A stretch of 64,000 bases of DNA from Pseudoroseicyclus_A sp041714655 (GTDB lineage: Bacteria; Pseudomonadota; Alphaproteobacteria; Rhodobacterales; Rhodobacteraceae): assembly GCF_041714655.1 (NCBI RefSeq), contig NZ_CP168219.1, positions 2,294,001-2,358,000 on the forward strand, read 5' to 3'. Positions 24,472 through 32,483 of this stretch are shown here, piece by piece. The position numbers and the translations under genes were made by a program. The notes beneath the pieces were generated by a model, which did no database searches, was not told the DNA's origin, and worked only from the letters and a program-made list of their open reading frames with translations. Numbering within the stretch: position 1 is the stretch's first letter; every line of letters starts with the position of its first letter.

Positions 24472-25167
24472 TCAGGCCCTGATCCGGGCGGCGACGCGGC
24501 GCGCCAGCCATTCCGAGGCGAGAAGCGCGGCGAGGGAGAGGGCGATGGAGACCAGCGTCAGCCGCAGCGCCGCCCCCTCGCCCCCCGGCGCCTGCAGGAA
24601 GGCATGGATGGCGCTGGCGATGGTGCGCGTCTCGCCCGGGATATTGGCGACGAAGGTGATCGTGGCGCCGAATTCACCCAGCCCCTTGGCGAAGGCCAGC
24701 ACCCAGCCGGCGAGGAGCCCGGGGGCGATGAGCGGCAGGATCACGGTGGCGAAGATGCGCGCCCGCGCCGCGCCGAGCGTGCCGGCGGCCTCCTCGAGCC
24801 GGGCATCGACAGCCTCCAGCGACAGGCGGATGGCGCGGACCATGAGCGGGAAGGCCATGACGGCCGCCGCCAGCACCGCCCCCGTCCAGCGGAAGGCGAG
24901 CGGCAGGCCGAGGGCGTCCAGCGCCCGCCCCGCCGGCGCCTCCGGCCCGAAGGCGAGGAGGAGCAGGTAACCGGTCACGACCGGCGGCAACACCAGCGGC
25001 AGGTGCACCAGGGCAGAGAAGAGATCGCGCCCCGGAAAGCGCCCCCGGGCCAGCGCATAGGCAGCGGCCAGCCCGAAGGGCAGCGAGACGAGAGCCGCCA
25101 CCAGCGCCACCTTGAAGGAGAGCGCCACCGCCTGCCATTCCGCCGGGCCGAGCCAGGCCCCGGTCAC
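24472..25167 (-). CDS. modB: Molybdate ABC transporter permease
   Basis: A 231-residue inner-membrane protein with five to six helices. The EAA loop that docks on the ATPase is EEAAGTLGAARARIFATVILPLIAPGLLAG (about 143-172), matching the molybdate/sulfate permease family. It opens with TGAWLGPAEWQAVALSFKVALVAAL and contains LPLVLPPVVTGYLLL, typical for ModB. The ATG overlaps the modA stop, and ten bases separate its stop from modC. It forms the homodimeric channel for molybdate (and possibly tungstate). Confidence 0.93.
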   Translation of the reverse strand: MTGAWLGPAEWQAVALSFKVALVAALVSLPFGLAAAYALARGRFPGRDLFSALVHLPLVLPPVVTGYLLLLAFGPEAPAGRALDALGLPLAFRWTGAVLAAAVMAFPLMVRAIRLSLEAVDARLEEAAGTLGAARARIFATVILPLIAPGLLAGWVLAFAKGLGEFGATITFVANIPGETRTIASAIHAFLQAPGGEGAALRLTLVSIALSLAALLASEWLARRVAARIRA

Positions 25168-25901
25168 CGGGCGGGCTCCGGCGGGTCGGTGAACCCGGCA
25201 TCCGTAAAGAAAGCTCGGGCGGCGGGGGTCTCAAGGAAGGCGAGGAAGGCCTCGGCAGCGCCCGGGGTCAGCGCGGCGCCCGGATAGGTGATCGGGGCGT
25301 GGCTTTCCGCCGGGAAGGTGGCGACGACATGGACGCGCGGCTCGGCCCCGGCATCGGTCGCATAGACCACCCCGTAGGGCGCGGCGCCGAGGGCGACGAA
25401 GGCGAGCGCGGCGCGCACGCTGTCCGCCTCGGCGAGCCGGGGGGCGAGAGAATCCCAGAGGCCGAGCGCGGTCAGCGCCTCGCGGGCGTAGATGCCGGCG
25501 GGGACGGAGTCGGTGAGCCCTGTGGCGAGGCGCCCGCCGCCGAGGGCAGAGGGCAGGTCTTCGAGCGCCAGCGCCCCCGGCGCGGCCGCGACGAGGACGA
25601 GCGCATTCCCCCAGAGATCGCGCCGGCTGCCGGGCACGATCCGGCCGGCCGCCTCCACCTCGTCCATCCAGGCCGCATTGGCGGAGAGAAAGACATCGGC
25701 CGGCGCCCCGGCGAGGATCTGCCGCGCCAGCGTCGACGAGCCGCCGTAGGAGAGGACGGCCTCGTGGCCGCTCTCCTCCTCCCAGAGCGCCGACGCCGCA
25801 TCGAGCGGTCCGGCGAGGGAGGCGGCAGCGAAGATCGTCACCCGCTCGGCCAGGGCCGGCAGGGGCAGGAGCGCGAGGAGGAGGGCAAGGCCGCGGAGCA
25901 T
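25164..25901 (-). CDS. modA: Molybdate-binding periplasmic protein
   Basis: A 245-residue periplasmic binding protein. Signal peptide MLRGLALLLALLPLPALA, then the conserved start of mature ModA (ERVTIFAAASLAGPLDAAS; the SL serine contacts molybdate), YGGSSTLARQI (second oxyanion-binding Ser), ADVFLSANAAWMD and GAAPYGVVYATDA. The open frame reaches to 26138 in the repeat region, but the ATG at 25901 begins a proper signal peptide and follows GGGAGGAGG with good spacing. It is the first gene of modABC. No ModE gene or obvious molybdate operator was seen in the 240 bases upstream, which hold hairpin repeats. Confidence 0.93.
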   Translation of the reverse strand: MLRGLALLLALLPLPALAERVTIFAAASLAGPLDAASALWEEESGHEAVLSYGGSSTLARQILAGAPADVFLSANAAWMDEVEAAGRIVPGSRRDLWGNALVLVAAAPGALALEDLPSALGGGRLATGLTDSVPAGIYAREALTALGLWDSLAPRLAEADSVRAALAFVALGAAPYGVVYATDAGAEPRVHVVATFPAESHAPITYPGAALTPGAAEAFLAFLETPAARAFFTDAGFTDPPEPAR

Positions 25902-25996
25902 GGCGCCATCCTCCTCCCTGCCGCGGGGCGTGGCAAGCGGGGGCGCGTCGTGCATCCGGCTGTTCAAAGGAGCGCCTGCGGCGCATTCCTTTGAGT

Positions 25997-26116
25997 GCGG
26001 TGGGGGCGCTGCCCCCACACCCCCGGGATTTTCGGGAGCAAAGACAAGAGCCTCCTGCCTCCTGCCCCTTTTCAAACACCCTTCGGGGAGCGCGAGGGGC
26101 AGACGGCCCCTCGCTC
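25997..26116. repeat. Hairpin-mosaic repeats, copies 4 and 5
   Basis: The first unit (25997-26045) has a GTGGGGGC-GCT-GCCCCCAC hairpin, then CACCCCCGGGATTTTCGGGA and GCAAAGAC. The second unit (26061-26116), starting CTGCCCCTTTTCAAACACCC and containing GAGGGGCAGAC-GGCCCCTC, is an inverted relative of the unit at 42827-42880. Together they fill the gap between modA and the radical-SAM gene. Confidence 0.6.
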
Positions 26117-26141
26117 CTGCCCTCTCCACCCGCGCCACGCT

Positions 26142-27215
26142 TCAGAAGAGCGCCAGCTGATCCCCCACCTTCGGCGGCACCTTGAAAAGGTCCGTCCGGA
26201 GCGGCGGCAGGCTCCGCGCCAGCCCGTGGCGTTCGAGGGCCAGCATGAAGCGGTGGCGGAGGAGCGCGGCCCAGGGCCCCTGCCCGCTCATCCGCCGGCC
26301 GAAGGTCGCGTCGTAGTCGCGGCCGCCATGCAGCTCCTGCACACGGCCCATCACCCGCGCGGCGCGGTCCGGGACATGCGCCGCCAGCCAGTCGCGGAAG
26401 AGCGGCGCCACTTCGAGCGGCAGGCGGAGGACGATCATGCTGGCGGCGACGGCGCCGGCCTCGGCCCCGGCGGCGACGATCTTCTCCAGCTCGTGATCCG
26501 TCAGTGCCGGCACCACCGGCGCGATCATCAGCCGCACGGGGATCCCCGCCGCCGAGAGCCGCCGGATCGTCGCCAGCCGCCGCGCCGGCGAGGGCACCCG
26601 CGGCTCCATCGCACGGGCGAGCCCCGCATCAAGCGTCGTGACGCTGATGCCGACGCGCACCAGCCCCTCCGCCGCAAGCGGCGCCAGAAGCTCGATGTCG
26701 CGTTCGATAAGCGTGCCCTTGGTGGTGATCGCCACGGGATTCCTGTGCGCCGCCAGCACCTCCAGCACCTGCCGCATCACCCGCCGCTCCTTCTCGAGCG
26801 GCTGGTAGGGGTCGGTGTTGGTGCCGATGGCGATGACCTCGGGCCGGTAGCCGGGGGCGGAGAGTTCCTTCTCCAGCATCGCCGCGGCATCGGGCTTGGC
26901 GATCAGCCGGGTCTCGAAATCGAGGCCGGGGGAGAGGCCGAGATAGGCATGGCTCGGCCGGGCGAAGCAATAGATGCAACCGTGCTCGCAGCCGCGATAG
27001 GGGTTGATCGAGAGGTTGAAGGGCAGATCGGGCGAGGTGTTCTTCGAGATGATCCGCCCGGCGCGTTCGTCCGACACCTCGGTGCGGATCGGCGGCAGTT
27101 CCTCCGGCAGATCCCAGCCGTCCCAGACGCGCTGGCGCACCGCCGCCTCATAGCGGTTGGCGGGATTTCCCCGCGCGCCACGGCCGCGGCGCCTTTGCTC
27201 GTCCACCACATCCAT
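26142..27215 (-). CDS. PA0069/SplB-like radical SAM protein
   Basis: A 357-residue radical-SAM enzyme of the PA0069 / Rv2578c group, distantly related to spore photoproduct lyase. The [4Fe-4S] motif CEHGCIYC has Cys76, Cys80 and Cys83. The N-terminal NPANRYEAAVR, ISKNTSPDLPFNLSINPYRGC and GTNTDPYQPLEKERRVMR segments are hallmarks of the family. The reaction is unknown. The frame is open to 27302; ATGs at 27224 and 27215 are both possible, and 27215 is chosen on family N-termini, although no clear ribosome-binding site is seen. A LexA-type box lies immediately upstream, arguing for SOS induction. It is divergent from the corrinoid-protein gene. Confidence 0.85.
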   Translation of the reverse strand: MDVVDEQRRRGRGARGNPANRYEAAVRQRVWDGWDLPEELPPIRTEVSDERAGRIISKNTSPDLPFNLSINPYRGCEHGCIYCFARPSHAYLGLSPGLDFETRLIAKPDAAAMLEKELSAPGYRPEVIAIGTNTDPYQPLEKERRVMRQVLEVLAAHRNPVAITTKGTLIERDIELLAPLAAEGLVRVGISVTTLDAGLARAMEPRVPSPARRLATIRRLSAAGIPVRLMIAPVVPALTDHELEKIVAAGAEAGAVAASMIVLRLPLEVAPLFRDWLAAHVPDRAARVMGRVQELHGGRDYDATFGRRMSGQGPWAALLRHRFMLALERHGLARSLPPLRTDLFKVPPKVGDQLALF

Positions 27216-27227
27216 GGCCCACATATA

Positions 27228-27242
27228 GAACAAACCGGGAAC
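27228..27242 (-). promoter_or_regulatory. LexA (SOS) box of alphaproteobacterial type
   Basis: On the minus strand GTTC-N7-GTTC (plus strand GAACAAACCGGGAAC), exactly the direct-repeat operator known for alphaproteobacterial LexA. It lies 3 bases upstream of one possible start (27224) and 12 upstream of the other (27215) of the radical-SAM gene, a position that would block transcription or early elongation. Confidence 0.6.
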
Positions 27243-27389
27243 ACATGAAAGGTCTTCATCATCTCTTCCGGCTATTTTCCATTGACCACTGGTCGGTTGC
27301 ACCGCAACTGATGTCGCATTTCAGAAAGCCGCCCGCCGCGTCTTGCCGCAGGGAGGGAGGCGAGACACTTGCCGTGAAAGGGCACGCCC

Positions 27390-28100
27390 ATGGCCGAGGA
27401 CGACGCCGAGATCATCCTCTCCGAGCTGAACGACGAGGATCTGGTCAACCAGATGTTCGACGACCTCTACGACGGTCTGAAGGACGAGATCACCGAGGGC
27501 GTGAACATCCTTCTGGGGCGCGGCTGGGCCCCCTACCGGGTGCTGACCGAGGCACTCGTCGGCGGCATGACCATCGTCGGCGAGGATTTCCGCGACGGGA
27601 TCCTCTTCGTCCCCGAGGTGTTGCTCGCCGCCGGCGCCATGAAGGCCGGCATGGGCATCCTCAAGCCGCTTCTGGCCGAGACCGGCGCGCCGCGCATCGG
27701 CAAAATGGTGATCGGCACCGTGAAGGGCGACATCCACGACATCGGCAAGAACCTCGTCGGCATGATGATGGAGGGCGCGGGTTTCGAGATCGTCGATATC
27801 GGCATCAACAACCCGGTCGAAAGCTACCTCGAGGCGCTGGAGCGCGAGGATGCCGACATCCTCGGCATGTCGGCCCTGCTGACGACGACCATGCCCTACA
27901 TGAAGGTCGTCATCGACACGCTGAAGGAAAAGGGCATCCGCGACGATTACATCGTGCTGGTCGGCGGCGCCCCCCTCAACGAGGAATTCGGCCGCGCCAT
28001 CGGCGCCGATGCCTATTGCCGCGACGCCGCCGTGGCGGTCGAGACGGCGAAGGCGATGATCGCCCGCAAGCACAACCAGGGCGTCGCCCGCACCGCCTGA
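27390..28100 (+). CDS. Methyltransferase-cognate corrinoid (B12-binding) protein
   Basis: A 236-residue two-domain corrinoid protein. The helical cap is about 1-95 (methionine-synthase B12-binding cap-like, with VPEVLLAAGAMKAGMGILKPLL) and the Rossmann B12-binding domain 100-225 has GTVKGDIHDIGKN, where His116 is the lower axial cobalt ligand, then GMSALLTTTMPYMK and LVGGAPLNEEF. Such proteins (MtbC/MtgC/MtvC type) shuttle methyl groups between an MttB- or Mtb-type methyltransferase and an acceptor. No such methyltransferase or reactivase is nearby, but a DUF1638 protein, often found with these systems, is encoded at 31330. The ATG at 27390 is preceded by a purine-rich stretch. Confidence 0.9.
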   Translation: MAEDDAEIILSELNDEDLVNQMFDDLYDGLKDEITEGVNILLGRGWAPYRVLTEALVGGMTIVGEDFRDGILFVPEVLLAAGAMKAGMGILKPLLAETGAPRIGKMVIGTVKGDIHDIGKNLVGMMMEGAGFEIVDIGINNPVESYLEALEREDADILGMSALLTTTMPYMKVVIDTLKEKGIRDDYIVLVGGAPLNEEFGRAIGADAYCRDAAVAVETAKAMIARKHNQGVARTA

Positions 28101-28175
28101 CCGTTCCGCCCCAATTGTCGGGGCGGGAACGAACCGCTACTCCGGGCAGGGCAAACCGCCCGGAGGAGACGCCCG

Positions 28176-29153
28176 ATGCCCAGCCCCGAAGCACTCGCCG
28201 AAATCGGCAGGCTGCGCGCCCGGTCGGAGGCGCCCGCCGCCACGCTGGATGAAGCGCGCGCCGCCTGGGCGGCCGAGGCGGCGGCGGAGCCCTTGCCCGA
28301 GGGCACCCAGATCTCCGCAGAGACCATCGGCGGCATTGCCTGCGAGCGCGTGACGGCGCCCGGGGTGGCTCCGCCCGCCGGGGCGCAGGAGGCCGCCGAA
28401 TGGGCGGCGCTCGGCGCGCTTTCGGGCGGGGCGCCGGGGGCCATGCCGCCGGGCAACATCGGGCTGATCGTCCTCCTTCATGGTGGCGGCTATGTCAGCG
28501 GCAGCCCGGTCACCCACCGCAAGCTGGCGGCGCATCTGTCGGCGGCGAGCAGGTTGCCGGTCATCGTGCCCGACTACCGGCTGGCGCCGGAGCATCCCTT
28601 CCCCGCCGGGCTCGACGATGCCCATGCCGTCTGGCAGGCGCTGACGGGCGGCGGGCTCGGGCCGGAGCGGATCGTGCTTTGCGGTGACAGCGCCGGCGGC
28701 GGGCTCGCCCTGGCGCTGATGCTGCGCCTGAAGGCGGAGGGCGCCGCCCAGCCGGCTGGCGCCGCGCTCCTTTCCCCCTGGACGGACCTTCTCAGCCGGG
28801 GCGACAGCTTCGAGTCCAACCGCGACAGCGACCCCTCGATGACTCGGCAGAGCCTGATGGAGGCCGCGGCGCATTACACGGGCGAGGCCGACCCGCTGGA
28901 TCCGCTCCTGTCGCCGGTGGAGGCCGAGCTTGGCGGGCTGCCGCCGCTTCTCGTCCATGTGGGCGGCAACGAGATCATGCTGAGCGATTCCCTCGCCCTC
29001 GTCCGCAAGGCTGAGACGGCGGGCGTGTCCACCACGCTCACGCTCTGGGACGGGCTCTGGCATGTCCATCAGCATGCGCTGCCGCAAGTGCCGGAGGCGG
29101 CGGCCGCCGTGGCGGAGATCGCCGCCTTCGCCCGCGAGCGGCTGGAGCTCTAG
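28176..29153 (+). CDS. Alpha/beta hydrolase, hormone-sensitive-lipase (BD-FAE/HSL) family esterase
   Basis: A 325-residue carboxylesterase. Oxyanion-hole motif HGGGYVSGS is at 102-110, the nucleophile Ser172 lies in CGDSAGGG, DPLLSPVEAELGGLPPLLVHVGGNEIMLSDS carries the acid, and the catalytic His lies in LWHVHQHALP near the C-terminus. A GGAGGAGA ribosome-binding site precedes the ATG. It is cytoplasmic with no signal peptide. Substrate probably a short-chain ester or lactone; not predictable. The stop codon shares a CTAG palindrome with the stop of the convergent gene. Confidence 0.9.
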   Translation: MPSPEALAEIGRLRARSEAPAATLDEARAAWAAEAAAEPLPEGTQISAETIGGIACERVTAPGVAPPAGAQEAAEWAALGALSGGAPGAMPPGNIGLIVLLHGGGYVSGSPVTHRKLAAHLSAASRLPVIVPDYRLAPEHPFPAGLDDAHAVWQALTGGGLGPERIVLCGDSAGGGLALALMLRLKAEGAAQPAGAALLSPWTDLLSRGDSFESNRDSDPSMTRQSLMEAAAHYTGEADPLDPLLSPVEAELGGLPPLLVHVGGNEIMLSDSLALVRKAETAGVSTTLTLWDGLWHVHQHALPQVPEAAAAVAEIAAFARERLEL

Positions 29154-29641
29154 AGGTTGCCGAAATCCCGCCCGAGGCGGCTGTAGGCGCCGTGCAGCGC
29201 CAGCCCGCCGGCGGCGGCGGCAAAGGCCAATGCGAGCATGAAGGGGATTCGCGCCTCGCTTCTCCGGGCGGCATCCTCGACGAGACTCTCTTCGGGATGT
29301 GCCCGCATGAAATGCACCTGAACCGGGTCGCCGGCATCGAGCTGGCGCCAAAGCGCCTCGCTCACCGCATGACCGCCACGGTACTCGGCCCCGCCCGTCT
29401 CGAACGCATAATCGAGCCGCCATTCCTCCGGCAATCGCGTGCCGGGAAGATCGAGCGGGCCTTCGGGGAAAACCTCTTCCTTCTGAACCACTTCCCCAGT
29501 GACGACGGTGCCGTGCATGATCCGCGCCGTTGCCAGGATATCGTAAAGGCCGATAAGGCCCGCAATTGCCGCCGAGACCACAAGAACGGCCAATAGAGAA
29601 AGCTGCCTTTTCACCGGGCGAAGGTTATTGCGGCCTTTCAT
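29150..29641 (-). CDS. DUF3592-like two-helix membrane protein
   Basis: A 163-residue protein with a basic N-terminus and one membrane helix (about 14-34), a beta-rich middle region (HGTVVTGEVVQKEEVFPEG... WRLDYAFETGGAEYRGGHAVSEALWRQLDAGDPVQVHFMRAHPEES) and a second helix near 134-151. The 'G.V....V.Y.F...G..Y.G......W..L..G..V.V.Y.P..P..S' pattern is that of DUF3592. A much longer frame extends upstream on this strand, but it is a shadow of the gene at 29729. The ATG at 29641 has only a weak ribosome-binding site. Function unknown. Confidence 0.65.
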   Translation of the reverse strand: MKGRNNLRPVKRQLSLLAVLVVSAAIAGLIGLYDILATARIMHGTVVTGEVVQKEEVFPEGPLDLPGTRLPEEWRLDYAFETGGAEYRGGHAVSEALWRQLDAGDPVQVHFMRAHPEESLVEDAARRSEARIPFMLALAFAAAAGGLALHGAYSRLGRDFGNL

Positions 29642-29728
29642 CTCAGGCAATGGGCAGTGCTCCTCTTGTGCGAGATAAAGTCCGGGTCCATGCTCTTTTT
29701 CGGCGAAATCGCGATCCGGGGGAGAGCG

Positions 29729-31333
29729 ATGGAAGACGAAAACCATTTCGCCGGCCTGGCCCGGCTGCAAACAGCCATGACGCCGCCGCTCTTTCAGGCC
29801 GGCTGGCCCGGCTACATGCGCGGCTGGCTCGCCTGCCTTGGTGTCGCACTGCTGCCGCTCCTCGTGCCGCTCCTCGTCGCCCTGCTCTCCGGCCCGGCCC
29901 CCGGCCAGCCGATTGAGGCGGCCGAGCCCCCGACACCCGCCGCGCTCAGTGCGGCGGAAGAGGCGAGCGGCACGCTCCTCGCCTCGCCATCGCCGCCGCT
30001 TGCCACCCGCCCCGCCGAGCTGGCGGAGGATATTGCGGCGCTCCGGGCGCTTGCCGCGGATGCGGAGCCGGCGCCCGCCGCCGCCGCCGATGACGCCGCC
30101 GACTCCGACGCCGCCGAACCTCCGGCCCGGCCGCCGCATGCCGTCTATCAGGCGCGGGTGCGGGCGCTGCTGGCGATCTTCGCGACCATCGCCCTGGCCC
30201 TCGCCATGGCGGCGGCGCAGCGGCAGATCATCGACCGGCATACCGAGGATTTCTGGCCCGCCGGCGATCTCGGCCTGCCCGTCCTTCGCGATGGCAAGCT
30301 CGAGGGCTACCGGCCGGTCTATCTCGGCTGGGCCATCCTCGGCACCGGCAGCATCGCCGGCGCGCCGCTCCTCGGCCATGCCGGGCTCGTGCCGCCCTGG
30401 CTGGCGCCGCCGGCGCCGCTTCTCGGCCAGCCGGGGCTCTGGGCGATCCTCCTCGCCTTCGCGCTTTCCTGCGTCGCGCTCGCCGTGGTGATGACGGCGC
30501 TCGGCGCCCGCATCTTCGCCGGCAATTACCCGGCGATCGGCGATGTGGAGGAGATCGGCAAGGCGATCCGGCGGGGCGCCACGCTCCGCCGGGCGAAGCT
30601 GGCCGCGCGGGAGGCGAACATCCTCTTCGACGCCCGCGCCGTGCCGGTGGAAGACACGCGCTTCGACGCCACGGAGCTCGCCAAAGATGCACTCTACCTG
30701 GCCGAGCAGGACCCGGCGCCCCGCCCGCCCGTGCCCGTCAACCGCAGCCTCGCGCCCGCGCATCTGAAGGCGGCGCTCGATGCGCTGATGGTGGCGCTTC
30801 TGCCGGTCGTCGTCGCCGGGCTCGTCGCGGGGGCGCTCTGGCTCGACCTCGCGGAAATCACCGGCAGCGGCGGCGCGCCGGTGGCGGAGGCGCTGGCCGG
30901 CAGCAGCGACGTTCTGATGATCGCGGCCGGTCTGGGCGCCTCGGCGATGCTGGCGCTGATCTACCTGCCGGCGGCGACGCGCCTTGCGCCCTATATCTCC
31001 GCCGCTGCCGATGCCGCGGCGAAGCCGGCCGCCGCCGCCCCGGCCGAATGGCGCTTCGGCGCCGCGCCCTCCGAAGCGGCCGACGGCAAGGGCCGCAGCG
31101 CCGAGATCGTCATGTGGGAGCCGGCGCCGGAGCCGGGCCCGGGCGAATGGGACAAAGAGATCCGCTTGCGGCTCGGCTGCACCCGGTCCAAGTTCATCGC
31201 CATCATGCAGGCCGCACATTACGGCGGCGGGCTGCACGAGATGCTCGAGAAACTGGGCTCCGCCCGCCTGAAGGAGGCCGCCGGCCTCCTCGCCCCCACC
31301 GCAACCGGATTGCTACTGGCCCTCATCGGATGA
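29729..31333 (+). CDS. Hypothetical polytopic membrane protein
   Basis: A 534-residue protein I do not recognise. There are clear hydrophobic helices at about 30-52 (WLACLGVALLPLLVPLLVALL), 145-163, 255-280 (WAILLAFALSCVALAVVMTAL), 365-385 and 405-425, separated by Ala/Pro/Glu-rich linkers, and a soluble C-terminal region with WEPAPEPGPGEWDKEIRLRL. The frame opens at 29657, but the ATG at 29729 follows GGGGGAGAG and starts MEDENHFAGLARLQ. It ends by ATGA overlap with the DUF1638 gene, so the two are co-translated. There is no catalytic motif visible. It could be an accessory membrane protein of the neighbouring corrinoid/DUF1638 functions, but nothing in the sequence shows that. Confidence 0.65.
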   Translation: MEDENHFAGLARLQTAMTPPLFQAGWPGYMRGWLACLGVALLPLLVPLLVALLSGPAPGQPIEAAEPPTPAALSAAEEASGTLLASPSPPLATRPAELAEDIAALRALAADAEPAPAAAADDAADSDAAEPPARPPHAVYQARVRALLAIFATIALALAMAAAQRQIIDRHTEDFWPAGDLGLPVLRDGKLEGYRPVYLGWAILGTGSIAGAPLLGHAGLVPPWLAPPAPLLGQPGLWAILLAFALSCVALAVVMTALGARIFAGNYPAIGDVEEIGKAIRRGATLRRAKLAAREANILFDARAVPVEDTRFDATELAKDALYLAEQDPAPRPPVPVNRSLAPAHLKAALDALMVALLPVVVAGLVAGALWLDLAEITGSGGAPVAEALAGSSDVLMIAAGLGASAMLALIYLPAATRLAPYISAAADAAAKPAAAAPAEWRFGAAPSEAADGKGRSAEIVMWEPAPEPGPGEWDKEIRLRLGCTRSKFIAIMQAAHYGGGLHEMLEKLGSARLKEAAGLLAPTATGLLLALIG

Positions 31334-31992
31334 TCCCCTCTGACGCGACCTTGACGGAGACCGGCCTCGCCCCGGCCGGCACCGGCCGCGTGCTGGTCAT
31401 CGCCTGCGGCGCACTCGCCCGCGAGATCCTGGCGCTGAAGGCCGCGGGCGGCTGGGATCATCTGGATCTCGCCTGCCTGCCGGCGATCCTCCACAACCGC
31501 CCGGGCAAGATCCCCGCCGCCGTCGAGGCGGCGGTGGCGGAGCACCAGGCCTCCTACGAGACGATCTTCGTCGCCTATGCCGATTGCGGCACCGGGGGGA
31601 TGCTGGCCGAAACCTGCGCCCGGCTCGGGGTGGAGATGCTCGAGGGCCCGCATTGCTACGCCTTCTTCGAGGGCAATGCCGCTTTCGCCGCCCGCGACGA
31701 GATCGACGCCTTCTATCTCACGGATTTCCTCGCCCGGCAGTTCGAGGCCTTCGTGGTCAAGCCGCTGGGGCTCGACCGGCATCCCGAGCTGAAGGAGATG
31801 TATTTCGGCAATTACACGCGGCTCGTCTATCAGGCGCAGACGGAGGATGCAGCGCTTACCGAACGGGCCGAGGCGGCGGCGCGCTATCTCGGCCTCGCCT
31901 TCGAGCGGCGGGTGACGGGCTATGGCGAGCTCGGGCGCGACCTCAGCCGGCTTGCGACGCGAACGCCTGGATCCGGCCGATCATCGCCCTGA
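31330..31992 (+). CDS. DUF1638 protein
   Basis: A 220-residue protein with the DUF1638 pattern: VLVIACGALAREILAL near the N-terminus, LDLACLPAILHNRPGKIPAAVEAAV, YADCGTGGML, and LEGPHCYAFFEGNAAF, then FYLTDFLARQFEAFVVKPLGLDRHPEL. Conserved Cys residues (ACGAL, LACLP, ADCGT, HCYAF) suggest metal or cluster binding, which is inference. Members are commonly encoded next to corrinoid methyltransferase systems. The ATG overlaps the stop of the membrane-protein gene. Its 3' end overlaps the convergent sufE gene by about 50 bases. Confidence 0.85.
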   Translation: MIPSDATLTETGLAPAGTGRVLVIACGALAREILALKAAGGWDHLDLACLPAILHNRPGKIPAAVEAAVAEHQASYETIFVAYADCGTGGMLAETCARLGVEMLEGPHCYAFFEGNAAFAARDEIDAFYLTDFLARQFEAFVVKPLGLDRHPELKEMYFGNYTRLVYQAQTEDAALTERAEAAARYLGLAFERRVTGYGELGRDLSRLATRTPGSGRSSP

Positions 31993-32365
31993 GCCCGTTG
32001 GAACGCTGGGCGGAGAGGTTGTCCTCCAGCTTCAGCCGCGCCAGCTCGGCCTTCGCGTCGACCTTCGCCACCTCGGCCAGCGTCAGCCCGGCATAGAGCG
32101 CATGGAGGACGGCGATGAGCCCCTTGACGATGGTCGCGTCGCTGTCGCCCTGAAAGTCGAACCGCGCTTTTGGCCCCTCGCCTTCGAGCTCGGGGACCAG
32201 CCAGACCTGGCTCGCGCAGCCCTCGACCTTGGTGGAGGGGATCTTCAGCGCCTCGTCCAGGGGGGGCATCGCCTTGCCCATGTCGATCACATGGCGGTAG
32301 CGATCTTCCCAGTCGTCGAGGAAGTCGAAGGTTTCGGCGATCTCTTCGAAGGCTTCGGTGGCCAT
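31943..32365 (-). CDS. sufE: SufE family Fe-S cluster assembly protein
   Basis: A 140-residue SufE protein that accepts persulfide sulfur from the cysteine desulfurase SufS. The active Cys50 is in KVEGCASQVWL, followed by the family segment ARFDFQGDSDATIVKGLIAVLHALYAGLT and the C-terminal LSAQRSNGLRAMIGRI. Two ATGs compete; the second (32365) is preferred because an AAGGAG lies six bases upstream, the first being too close to it. The gene stands apart from any suf operon. Its tail overlaps the convergent DUF1638 gene. Confidence 0.93.
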   Translation of the reverse strand: MATEAFEEIAETFDFLDDWEDRYRHVIDMGKAMPPLDEALKIPSTKVEGCASQVWLVPELEGEGPKARFDFQGDSDATIVKGLIAVLHALYAGLTLAEVAKVDAKAELARLKLEDNLSAQRSNGLRAMIGRIQAFASQAG

Positions 32366-32483
32366 GGGCATCTCCTTGGCCCTCCGAGCTAATGTGCCGG
32401 GGGCCTGCCGTCCAGTGCACGCTTTTCAAGCGGGGGCGATTGCGCTACCCGGAGCCAAGGCCGCCGTTGAAGGAGAGCCCGAG

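Noticed and set aside
22434..24482. Plus-strand frame of about 680 codons running through the end of the hydantoinase gene and modC
   Set aside because: Its translation is an Arg/Pro/His-rich frame shadow, while the hydantoinase and modC frames have strong family motifs.
25902..26141. Molybdate-responsive operator or riboswitch upstream of modA
   Set aside because: The gap is taken up by hairpin-mosaic repeats; no ModE-like inverted repeat or Moco RNA structure could be seen.
27243..27389. Possible cobalamin riboswitch upstream of the corrinoid-protein gene
   Set aside because: A GACCACTGG stretch is only loosely like a B12 box, and the surrounding paired regions of the riboswitch are absent.
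29642..31237. Very long minus-strand open frame (up to 695 codons) opposite the membrane-protein gene
   Set aside because: It encodes an Arg/Gly/Asp/His-rich low-complexity sequence, a typical GC-rich shadow; only its last part (29150-29641) is a real gene.
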